Source of the DNA: Neobacillus cucumis
Lineage (GTDB): Bacteria > Bacillota > Bacilli > Bacillales_B > DSM-18226
Direction of reading: 5' to 3'
Assembly: GCF_016107705.1 (NCBI RefSeq)
Contig: NZ_JAEHGC010000013.1
Location: 92,059-156,058 of the forward strand
DNA length: 64,000 bases
Shown here: piece after piece, positions 26,089 through 33,575 of the stretch
How positions within the stretch are numbered: position 1 is the first letter of the stretch
Layout: every line of letters begins with the position of its first letter
Notes under the pieces: generated by a model
The model's database searches: none
Seen by the model: the letters and a program-made list of their open reading frames with translations, nothing else
What the model was told of the DNA's origin: nothing
Program-made: the position numbers and the translations under genes

Positions 26089-27498
26089 TTAATGTAAGCT
26101 TTTTCTTTTCTCTGCTAAATCAATTGCTAACTGAACTGTACGTTTCTTATTTAATGGATATAAGAAACTGATAATTACAAATACCACTAATAGAATGATT
26201 CCAGGTACTAACGTACCAAGTGTATGAAGACCTTGTAGTGTGCTTTGCGTTTGTGCTTGAAGGGCTGGATTATAACCAACTGCCGCAATTGCTGCACCAC
26301 CAACACCACCAGCCACAGCCTGACCTACTTTACGAGCAAATGAATAAATTGAATATACTGTACCATCCTCGCGTAATCCGGTTAAATATTCATGATAATC
26401 GATGACATCTGTTACGAATGCCCAAATGATCAAGTTAAAGAGTCCATACCCAAATGTTCCGATGGAAAGAATAGCAATAAATTGAGTGGCTGTTAAATTT
26501 GGTAACAAGTATAAAACACCATATACAATCGCTGCGAGTAATACTCCTGCAGAGGCTACTTCCTTTTTCCCAAACTTAGCAACTAACGGCTTAACCATCG
26601 GCATGCCGATAAATACTGCAATAGACTGGACAAGTCCAACCATACTTAATGCATGCGCATTGCCAAAATAATCTTTAAACAAGTAGACGTTTACTGCTCC
26701 AATCAACATAAAGCAGACTAAGAAGATTAATGACGAAAGCAGAATCCAAAGCAATGGTTTATTTTTCACAAGACCTTTTACTGTTTTGCCAAAATTAACT
26801 TTTGGTTTAGCTGATTCATCCATTACAATACGTTCAACTGACAATTTATAACAAGCAATATAACAAGAGATAGCTAGCACTCCGAAAATAATAGCACCTA
26901 GCAAAAAGTGGTTTGCATCTGCTTTATTATTAACAAATAAAATCATTGGACCGACAACGTTAATAATTAAACCTGCTAAATTTCCACCAAGAGTTCTCCA
27001 ACTGGATAATGATGTCCGTTCAACCGGATCCGCTGTGATAACAGAAGCCATAGATCCGTAAGGGATATTGACAGTACTATATAAAGTTCCCCAAAGAATA
27101 TACGTTACATAAGCATAAGCAGTATAAAACCCATTTGACATACCTGGAATATGAACAAACATTAACACACCGCAAATTACTAGTGGAAAAGACATTCTTA
27201 AAATCCATGGTCTGAATTTGCCATTTTTCCCTGTTTTTCTTGTATCAATAAAGCGCCCCCATGAAACGTCTGCAACTGCATCCCACAAACGTGCTACTAA
27301 AAAGAGGCCTCCCACTGCTGCCGGATTAAGATGGAAAATATCTGTATAGTAAACCATTAAGAAACTAGCAACAAGAATAAAAAAGAAATCATTGCCAAAA
27401 TCACCAAATAAATAACCGAATTTGTCCTTCATTCCAAATTTTCCGAATTCTGATTTTGTCGAAATGGTTGTACCTTGGAGCTTTGCATTTTGACTCAT
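26089..27498 (-). CDS. GPH-family glycoside/hexuronide:cation symporter 2 (UidB-like)
   Basis: A tandem paralogue of the preceding symporter, also 469 residues after choosing the ATG at 27498 (GGAGGGG 5-6 nt upstream), and nearly collinear through all 12 membrane helices. The FGMKDKFGYLFGDFGNDFFF and DYHEYLTGLREDGTVYS segments are identical. Differences concentrate in the N-terminal cytosolic tail and in helix residues such as FHLNPAAVGGLF against FHISAVTVGILF. It has its own operator O4 and a cre-like site, so the copies are separately transcribed. They may differ in substrate, for example free glucuronate against aryl or disaccharide glucuronides. Confidence 0.9.
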   Translation of the reverse strand: MSQNAKLQGTTISTKSEFGKFGMKDKFGYLFGDFGNDFFFILVASFLMVYYTDIFHLNPAAVGGLFLVARLWDAVADVSWGRFIDTRKTGKNGKFRPWILRMSFPLVICGVLMFVHIPGMSNGFYTAYAYVTYILWGTLYSTVNIPYGSMASVITADPVERTSLSSWRTLGGNLAGLIINVVGPMILFVNNKADANHFLLGAIIFGVLAISCYIACYKLSVERIVMDESAKPKVNFGKTVKGLVKNKPLLWILLSSLIFLVCFMLIGAVNVYLFKDYFGNAHALSMVGLVQSIAVFIGMPMVKPLVAKFGKKEVASAGVLLAAIVYGVLYLLPNLTATQFIAILSIGTFGYGLFNLIIWAFVTDVIDYHEYLTGLREDGTVYSIYSFARKVGQAVAGGVGGAAIAAVGYNPALQAQTQSTLQGLHTLGTLVPGIILLVVFVIISFLYPLNKKRTVQLAIDLAEKRKSLH

Positions 27499-27575
27499 TT
27501 TTTCCCCTCCACTCATATTATTTGAAAACCTTTTCAAAACCATTCAAAAAAATAATATCTCGAGATTATCGATTC

Positions 27576-27602
27576 GTTAGTTAGTTTATTAAACTAACTA
27601 AC
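27576..27602. promoter_or_regulatory. ROK/XylR-type operator O4 upstream of symporter 2
   Basis: A perfect inverted repeat with 12-bp arms (core TTAGTTAGTTT at 27577-27587) around ATT. It keeps the geometry and the inner GTTT/AAAC of O1-O3 but differs in the outer bases. Confidence 0.78.
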
Positions 27603-27654
27603 TACTTCTGTTTGTAGAATATCATCTGCCCTATCAATACGTCAACAAAATTTT

Positions 27655-27668
27655 TGAAAGCGTTTTAT
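27655..27668. promoter_or_regulatory. cre-like site upstream of symporter 2
   Basis: TGAAAGCGTTTTAT matches the cre consensus except for the final CA. It lies upstream of O4. Confidence 0.5.
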
Positions 27669-27762
27669 TAAAATTTTTCCAAATAATAAATATTTAATAA
27701 AATCCCCTTTCCTGAATTAAATCTACAGATGGGTATACTATAAAAATATAAGGGGGGTTAAG

Positions 27763-27888
27763 ATGAAAACGCATAAAAAACAAGATAAAACTTTAACCTA
27801 TGAATCCGATGGGAAAATGGGAAATCACAAGAAAGAAAGTACCAATAAAAGACGAGATTTTTTTAACACAACACAAAATAGTGAGTGA
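27763..27888 (+). CDS. Small basic hydrophilic protein, 41 aa
   Basis: ATG at 27763 follows AGGGGGGTTAAG and opens 41 codons (start MKTHKKQDKTLTYESDGK), ending one base before a strong terminator. The peptide is rich in Lys, Asn, Thr and Arg, with no membrane segment, which is reminiscent of small spore-associated or stress peptides of Bacillaceae; I do not recognise the family. The compact promoter-like TATACTATAAAAATAT, ribosome site, ORF and terminator make a real gene likely. Confidence 0.65.
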   Translation: MKTHKKQDKTLTYESDGKMGNHKKESTNKRRDFFNTTQNSE

Positions 27889-27889
27889 C

Positions 27890-27926
27890 AAAAAAGCTTC
27901 CCGAAAATATTGGGAAGCTTTTTTTA
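27890..27926 (+). terminator. Terminator of the 41-aa gene
   Basis: AAAAAAGCTTCCC pairs with GGGAAGCTTTTTT around GAAAATATT, followed by more T. Confidence 0.88.
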
Positions 27927-28040
27927 TTTACATTTTTCAACAAAAATTTTAAATTCTGCAAATCCATAGTATAATTGATAAGATGTGAATTTTTACTTTA
28001 TCATTATATTAGGAACGTTTTATTACAGGAGATCCATAAA

Positions 28041-29156
28041 ATGTTAAAAGACTTTGTTTCAAATGGAGCAATTTTAATTGCTTCTTTTTCCATCATGGGA
28101 CAATTATTTAAAGAAAAGCCATTACACCTTTCCTCTCCCCTATCAGTAAAATTTTATTGGGGACTTAGTTTTGGAATTCTTGGAAATATCTTAATGATCT
28201 ACAGTATCCATATAAATGTAACAACCATTGCTGACTTACGGCATTTGGCAATTGTAACAGCCGGGGCCTTTGGAGGTCTTATTCCTGCAATGGTCGCTTC
28301 AATCCTTATTGGAATTGGAAGAATTTTATTCTTTGGATTTAATAATACTTCCATACTGGCATCAGCCGGGGTCATCTTAACAGGTTTAATTTGCGGGGGG
28401 ATTTCAAAATTCAAATATCCTCCCACCTTAAAAGCCCTCCTTATGAATCTCATGGGATTGTTCATTATTTCCATAATTCTTTTTATCAATATTCATGATC
28501 GCGGTGTTTTAATGAATATCCTCGCGTACCATTACGTTATTTCGTTAATTGGAGGTTTTTTTTCCTACCATTTATTAATATTTATTGCTAAATCAAATGA
28601 GGCCGAGCAACATCTTAGAGAGGCCAATAGCCTATTAAACCAACTTTCCTATATTGATGGCCTTACGGGAATTTCCAATCGAAGATATTTTGATCAAACC
28701 CTTGAAAAGGAGTGGGCAAATTTATCTTCCACAAACTCCCCGCTAACCTTGTTAATGTTCGATATAGATTATTTTAAAAAATACAATGATACATACGGCC
28801 ATCTAGAAGGAGATCGCTGTCTTCAATCCATTGCCAATGCGATAAAGAACGAGATTTATATTCATCCTTTCTACACCTTCTGCCGCTATGGAGGAGAAGA
28901 GTTTGCGCTTATTTTACCCTTCGCAGATCAGAATGATGGGATTCAAATGGCTGAAAAAATTCAAAAAGTAATTCAAACGCTTAGTATTCCTCATATTAGC
29001 TCAAAAATATCGGATATCGTTACACTAAGTATTGGTATTTCCACAATGTATCCTAAAACTTCCTTAGATCGGGAGAAAATCATTCAGTTGGCCGATCAAT
29101 CTCTCTACTTATCAAAAACCAATGGAAGAAATAGAATTTCATCTGTTCACTCATAA
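28041..29156 (+). CDS. Membrane diguanylate cyclase (5TMR-LYT plus GGDEF)
   Basis: I start at the ATG at 28041 (AGGAGA upstream), giving 371 residues. The first 190 residues hold five to six hydrophobic helices of the 5TM receptor (LytS-YhcK) type. A GGDEF domain follows: LTGISNRRYFDQTL, LLMFDIDYFKKYNDTYGH and the active-site RYGGEEFALIL. The signature is intact, so c-di-GMP synthesis is expected. No RxxD inhibitory site is visible just before GGEEF. It is followed by a terminator, then by a kinase with the same kind of sensor. The signal is unknown. Confidence 0.88.
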   Translation: MLKDFVSNGAILIASFSIMGQLFKEKPLHLSSPLSVKFYWGLSFGILGNILMIYSIHINVTTIADLRHLAIVTAGAFGGLIPAMVASILIGIGRILFFGFNNTSILASAGVILTGLICGGISKFKYPPTLKALLMNLMGLFIISIILFINIHDRGVLMNILAYHYVISLIGGFFSYHLLIFIAKSNEAEQHLREANSLLNQLSYIDGLTGISNRRYFDQTLEKEWANLSSTNSPLTLLMFDIDYFKKYNDTYGHLEGDRCLQSIANAIKNEIYIHPFYTFCRYGGEEFALILPFADQNDGIQMAEKIQKVIQTLSIPHISSKISDIVTLSIGISTMYPKTSLDREKIIQLADQSLYLSKTNGRNRISSVHS

Positions 29157-29164
29157 AAATCGTG

Positions 29165-29192
29165 GAAGCTGGAATCACCAGCCTTTTTTTAT
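29165..29192 (+). terminator. Terminator of the diguanylate cyclase gene
   Basis: A short GCTGG/CCAGC stem (29168-29172 with 29178-29182) followed by CTTTTTTT. Confidence 0.65.
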
Positions 29193-29297
29193 ACAGAGGT
29201 AAAATCACAAAATTTTGAAAATTTTGCATGAATTTGTTGAATCTTTGGGAAATAACCTGTAAAATTTTCCTATCAGCTATTTTGGACGGTGAAATGA

Positions 29298-30563
29298 ATG
29301 GAAATTACTAAACATCTCTTCCTAAACCTTTCCATTTTAATAATTCTCCTGTTTTTTTACTTAATTTGTTTTGAAAAATATAAAAGATTTCTAACTGCTA
29401 AACCGATATTAATCCTTTTATTTACCGGCTTAATATGGGTTTGTGTTCAATTTTCCTATAATCCAGTACCGTTTTCCCGTTACGATTTAAGAATTATTCC
29501 TTTAGTGATTGGTGGTTTGTACCTTGGGATTGGTCCAATCCTCGTTTTAGCTTTACTGATCATTAGAAGTTTTTTCGGTTGGGATATGGGATTATTGGAA
29601 ACCTCCATACTCTATGGTGCACTTGCTATTGTATTTTGGCTCATGACTCCCTGGTATTGGAAGCAGAGTTCTTCGCGACGAATCATTATTGCTGTGTTAT
29701 TAGGGATGATCCTTGGTATCCTTACCATTGGTGGTATGGAACTATTCCATCCCCATAATAATTGGATTGACGTCTGGTTTGCCTTTTTATTTATTCCTCC
29801 TTTAGGAATTGGGATTGTTTCGTATGCCATTGAATTTGTCAAAAAAAATAACCAAATGCGTCTGCAATTGATTAAAACAGAGAAATTAAAGGCGGTCGAA
29901 CAAATGGGGGCAGCAATTTCTCATGAGATTCGCAATCCGCTAACAGCAGCCAGTGGCTTTGTTCAGTTATTACAGGATGATTATCTGCCACGACATAAAA
30001 GAAGAGAGTATCTTGCACTCGTAAAGGACGAATTACATTCTGCTGAACGGGTTATTCAAGATTACCTAACCTTTGCAAAACCTGCCCTAGAGACGTATGA
30101 GGAACTGAATGTAAAAAATGAACTTAAGCAAATCATTAATATTCTACAGCCTTTAGCCAATCAAAATTCTGTGGAAATTAATACAGACTTTTCGGTAATT
30201 GGTTTTATAAAAGGCGACCAGCAGAAATTTCGTCAGTGTTTTATTAATGTCCTCAAAAATGCAATTGAGTCCATGCCAAACGGAGGATATCTTTCCTTAA
30301 AAACGGAATATGACCAGGAAAATGTGACTGTTACGGTTAAGGATACAGGTGTCGGAATGACAAAAGAACAGCTTGAAAGGCTTGGCGAACCCTTTTATTC
30401 TACAAAAGGTTCAAAAGGGACAGGCCTTGGAATGATGGTCGTGTATAGCATAATCCGTGCCATGGGCGGAGGGATTCGGGTAGAAAGTGAAGTAGATGCC
30501 GGTACTACATTTCATTTTAAATTTCCATCCATCAGACCCTATATGAAAGCAGGCAACCAATAA
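29298..30563 (+). CDS. KinB-like membrane sensor histidine kinase
   Basis: The 421-residue protein has about six N-terminal membrane helices of the 5TMR-LYT type, a HisKA domain with the phosphoacceptor in AISHEIRNPLTAASGFVQLL, and an HATPase domain (NVLKNAIESMPNGG, DTGVGM, GTGLGMMVVYSIIRAMGG). Length, topology and the HEIRNPLTA box resemble Bacillus KinB, which feeds the Spo0 phosphorelay. No response regulator is adjacent, consistent with an orphan phosphorelay kinase. A terminator follows. Assignment to sporulation is an inference from family resemblance. Confidence 0.82.
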   Translation: MEITKHLFLNLSILIILLFFYLICFEKYKRFLTAKPILILLFTGLIWVCVQFSYNPVPFSRYDLRIIPLVIGGLYLGIGPILVLALLIIRSFFGWDMGLLETSILYGALAIVFWLMTPWYWKQSSSRRIIIAVLLGMILGILTIGGMELFHPHNNWIDVWFAFLFIPPLGIGIVSYAIEFVKKNNQMRLQLIKTEKLKAVEQMGAAISHEIRNPLTAASGFVQLLQDDYLPRHKRREYLALVKDELHSAERVIQDYLTFAKPALETYEELNVKNELKQIINILQPLANQNSVEINTDFSVIGFIKGDQQKFRQCFINVLKNAIESMPNGGYLSLKTEYDQENVTVTVKDTGVGMTKEQLERLGEPFYSTKGSKGTGLGMMVVYSIIRAMGGGIRVESEVDAGTTFHFKFPSIRPYMKAGNQ

Positions 30564-30601
30564 AAAATGGACAGTTGGATTTTCCATCCTCTGTCCATTT
30601 T
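30564..30601. terminator. Bidirectional terminator between the kinase and nagR
   Basis: AAAATGGACAG at 30564-30574 pairs with CTGTCCATTTT at 30590-30600. The nagR stop codon lies in its right arm. Confidence 0.82.
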
Positions 30602-31322
30602 ACCGTTTCATTCGGATCATAAATTTATAGCGGTCTGCACGATAAGTTGATTTTACAAATTCAACTGGAGTGCCATCATGTAAAAAGGTATTTCGTTGAA
30701 TAAGCATGACTGGTGCTCCTGCAGAAATTTTCAAATAAGGGGCCTCAAGCGGATTGGCAATCGATGATTCAATCGTCTGGGTGGCGTAATCAATTCGCAG
30801 GTTTAACTGGCCCTCAATATACTCGTATAAAGATCGATTGACAATCTCTTCTGTTAATCCCTTAATCAAGTTAGCTGAGATATAATTGATTTCTATCGCC
30901 ATGGGCAGATCATCTGCTAAGCGGATCCGTTTAATTTCATAAACAGGGCCATATTCTTTTATGGCTAATTGATTAGCAATTTGGGCGGTTGCAGGAATCA
31001 CTTCAAAAGACAGCAATTGACTTCCCGGGTTTAAGCCCCTGGATTTCATATCCTCTGTAAAACTTGTTAACCCCTGCAAAGCCTGTTCAATTTTCCGGTC
31101 CGCTACAAATGTTCCTTTCCCTTGTAAGCGAAATAAATATCCTTCGTTTACTAGCTGAGTAAAGGCTTGTCTAACCGTCATCCTGCTTATTTGATACTTT
31201 TCAGCGTACTCTCTTTCAGGAGGCAGCGCATCTCCCGGCTTTAGTTCGTCTTTTTCAATTAAATCCTTTATATGTTCTTCTAATTGATAATAAATTGGAA
31301 TGGGGGAATGTTTATCAATCAT
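30600..31322 (-). CDS. nagR: GntR/HutC-family repressor of N-acetylglucosamine genes
   Basis: The start is MIDKHSPIPIYYQLEE at 31322 (240 aa), matching Bacillus NagR/YvoA; the longer frame to 31367 begins at a TTG without a ribosome site. The N-terminal GntR winged helix contains LPPEREYAEKYQISRMTVRQAF, and GKGTFVADRKIEQALQGLTSFTEDM leads into the UTRA effector domain that senses GlcN-6-P or GlcNAc-6-P. It is last in the nagA-nagB-nagR operon. Two operator-like sequences lie between nagA and nagE. Confidence 0.93.
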   Translation of the reverse strand: MIDKHSPIPIYYQLEEHIKDLIEKDELKPGDALPPEREYAEKYQISRMTVRQAFTQLVNEGYLFRLQGKGTFVADRKIEQALQGLTSFTEDMKSRGLNPGSQLLSFEVIPATAQIANQLAIKEYGPVYEIKRIRLADDLPMAIEINYISANLIKGLTEEIVNRSLYEYIEGQLNLRIDYATQTIESSIANPLEAPYLKISAGAPVMLIQRNTFLHDGTPVEFVKSTYRADRYKFMIRMKR

Positions 31323-31380
31323 GCTCCTCTTAACTGCGTCCTTTCTCGGTAAAATGGCCACCTGCAAATCGAAAGAAAAA

Positions 31381-32127
31381 TTATTCTTTCAACACTGGAA
31401 TTTTCAAATCTAAAATAGCTGCTTCATCTGCAATAATTGTAACACATGGGTGATTTTTCAGTACAGAAGCAGGGAAATTTTCATTTAATTCCGTGTGTAA
31501 AAGCTGATACATGGCATCCCTTTTGCTATCTCCAGAAACCAGTAAAAGAATTTCCTTACTTTTCATGATGGTTGAAATCCCCATTGTAATGGCTTGTGTC
31601 GGAACTTCTTCCGGACGATTAAAAAATCTTGCATTCGCTTCAATTGTCGAAGGCGCCAGGTTCACAATATGTGTTTTTGATTGAAAGGATGTTCCCGGTT
31701 CATTAAAACCAATATGCCCATTACTTCCAATTCCAAGAACCTGCAGGTCAATGCCGCCGTGACCCGCTAGTAAATCCTCATAACGATTACATTCCTCTTC
31801 AATATTCCTGCCATTACCTATTGGAACAAAAGTATTCGCTTTTTTAATATCAATATGGTTAAACAAATTCTCATCCATATAGTACCGGTAGCTATTTTTA
31901 TCTGTTCCAGCAAGGCCGATATATTCATCAAGATTAAAGGTCGTGACGTGCTGATAGGAGGTTCCATTTTTTTGATGATCTTTAATAAGGTTTTGATAGG
32001 TCCCAGTTGGTGTACCGCCAGTAGCTAGTCCAAGGGTGATGGATGGATGAGCAAGAACCTTTTTCATTATATATTCAGCAGCTCTTTCGCTCATTTGCTG
32101 ATAATCTTTTACTTCAATAATTTTCAT
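31381..32127 (-). CDS. nagB: Glucosamine-6-phosphate deaminase
   Basis: A 248-residue enzyme converting glucosamine 6-phosphate to fructose 6-phosphate and ammonia. Phosphate-binding LATGGTPTGTYQNL, catalytic FNLDEYIGL and GIGSNGHIGFNEPG are all present. Its ATG immediately follows the nagA stop codon, so translation is coupled. Length matches the short Gram-positive NagB without the allosteric C-terminal extension of the E. coli enzyme. Confidence 0.95.
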   Translation of the reverse strand: MKIIEVKDYQQMSERAAEYIMKKVLAHPSITLGLATGGTPTGTYQNLIKDHQKNGTSYQHVTTFNLDEYIGLAGTDKNSYRYYMDENLFNHIDIKKANTFVPIGNGRNIEEECNRYEDLLAGHGGIDLQVLGIGSNGHIGFNEPGTSFQSKTHIVNLAPSTIEANARFFNRPEEVPTQAITMGISTIMKSKEILLLVSGDSKRDAMYQLLHTELNENFPASVLKNHPCVTIIADEAAILDLKIPVLKE

Positions 32128-33321
32128 TTAGTTTTCCTCCTTTTTATAGGCCACTTTTCCTCGGCAAATCGTCATATAAACTTCCAACTGTTCATCCAAT
32201 ATCACGATGTCTGCATCTTTCCCTGCAGCAATACTTCCTTTTCGATCATAAATATTTAGTTGCTTAGCCGGGTTTACTGAAGTCATTTCGATGGCGTCTT
32301 CAAGTGAACATCCTGTAAATGTAAGAATATTTTTCACAGCATCCCCGAGCCTTAAAATACTTCCCGCCAGTGTCCCATCATCAAGAAATGCTTTACCATC
32401 CCGAACATTTACCTGCTGACCTCCAAGATCATATTGACCGTTCTTCAAACATTTTGCCCGCATTGAGTCTGTGATTAAAATTAACCCTTCTTTGCGTTTT
32501 AGTTTGTAAGCCAGTTCAATCATTTCTGGGCGGACATGGACTCCATCTACAATCATTTCAGCAATTAGTTCATCCCGTAAAAGGACAGCTCCCGCCACAC
32601 CCGGCTCGCGGTGGTGCAGCCCGCGCATTTGATTAAAAAGATGGGTGACGTGATTGGCACCTGCATCAATGGCGTTGATAACTTCCTCGTATGCCGCATC
32701 CGTATGACCAATCGAAGCAATCACCCCATTTTCCTTAAGATAACGAATCAGCTCTATACCACCGGGACGTTCAGGTGCTATCGTTACAAGTTTAATATTC
32801 CCCTTTGAAAGGTTCTGCCATTTCTTAAATAAAGAAAGATTCGGATCAATAATATGCTCAATCGGCTGCGCACCCGCCCTTTTTTTATTGACAAAGGGCC
32901 CTTCAAGATGAATCCCCAGAATTTCAGCATTTCCTTGGGTCGATTGTGTTTCAATAAAATTCCCCGCATTGATTAATGCGTTTTCTATTTCCGTTTTTTC
33001 CTGTGTCATGGTAGTAGCTAAAAAGCTGGTCGTGCCTTCTTTTGGAAGGGCTGCCGTCATATTCTCCATAGCTTCAGGTGTAGCATCCATCACATCGGCG
33101 CCATTAACTCCATGTATATGAACATCAATAAAACCGGGGATGGCTTTATATTGCGATGAAATTTCAATCATTTCATATTCTTCTACATTTTTAAGCTCAT
33201 CTGTTAATCCCAGTTCCACTATTTTTTGATCTTTAATTTTTAAATAACCATTTTGAATAATCTTGTCTTCTGTATAAATTTGAATACCCTTTAGTAAAAT
33301 ATGATTAACTTTTGCAGGCAT
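32128..33321 (-). CDS. nagA: N-acetylglucosamine-6-phosphate deacetylase
   Basis: An amidohydrolase-superfamily enzyme that deacetylates GlcNAc-6-P. The metal-binding motif HIHGVNG, the LHLEGPF-type segment (GIHLEGPFVNKKRAGA), GHTDA and the catalytic aspartate in LITDSMRAK are visible. I choose the ATG at 33321 (MPAKVNHI, 397 aa) because AAAGGGG lies 8 nt upstream; the longer frame begins at a TTG that overlaps this site. First gene of the nagA-nagB-nagR operon, divergent from the nagE permease. Confidence 0.94.
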   Translation of the reverse strand: MPAKVNHILLKGIQIYTEDKIIQNGYLKIKDQKIVELGLTDELKNVEEYEMIEISSQYKAIPGFIDVHIHGVNGADVMDATPEAMENMTAALPKEGTTSFLATTMTQEKTEIENALINAGNFIETQSTQGNAEILGIHLEGPFVNKKRAGAQPIEHIIDPNLSLFKKWQNLSKGNIKLVTIAPERPGGIELIRYLKENGVIASIGHTDAAYEEVINAIDAGANHVTHLFNQMRGLHHREPGVAGAVLLRDELIAEMIVDGVHVRPEMIELAYKLKRKEGLILITDSMRAKCLKNGQYDLGGQQVNVRDGKAFLDDGTLAGSILRLGDAVKNILTFTGCSLEDAIEMTSVNPAKQLNIYDRKGSIAAGKDADIVILDEQLEVYMTICRGKVAYKKEEN

Positions 33322-33369
33322 CTTCATTACCCCTTTCAAGATACTTTCATATTAGCACCATTAACTTAT

Positions 33370-33386
33370 AGTTGTCTATACCAATT
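33370..33386. promoter_or_regulatory. NagR operator (dre-like) near nagA
   Basis: AGTTGTCTATACCAATT resembles the DasR/NagR site (ATTGGTATAGACNA on the opposite strand). It lies about 50 bp upstream of nagA. Confidence 0.7.
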
Positions 33387-33478
33387 AACCATACTCTATT
33401 ATTAACTCATAATAAATCAATGTTTTCGTCCTTATTATTAAAGAATTTGGTAATAAATTATTCCCTTTTAATTTTAAA

Positions 33479-33496
33479 ATTGGTATAGACATCTAT
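33479..33496. promoter_or_regulatory. NagR operator (dre-like) near nagE
   Basis: ATTGGTATAGACATCTAT is the second NagR-type site, oriented opposite to the first, about 80 bp upstream of nagE. Confidence 0.72.
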
Positions 33497-33526
33497 AATT
33501 ATCGAGTGTTATGATAGCAATGCAAT

Positions 33527-33540
33527 AAAAAGCGCTTTCA
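33527..33540. promoter_or_regulatory. cre-like site upstream of nagE
   Basis: AAAAAGCGCTTTCA reads TGAAAGCGCTTTTT on the other strand, a cre element differing from consensus only in the outer two bases of one half. The same 14-mer recurs upstream of the 3-hydroxyanthranilate operon at 53175. Confidence 0.65.
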
Positions 33541-33575
33541 CAAATAACTTCTTAAAACAAAGGAGAGAAACAGAT

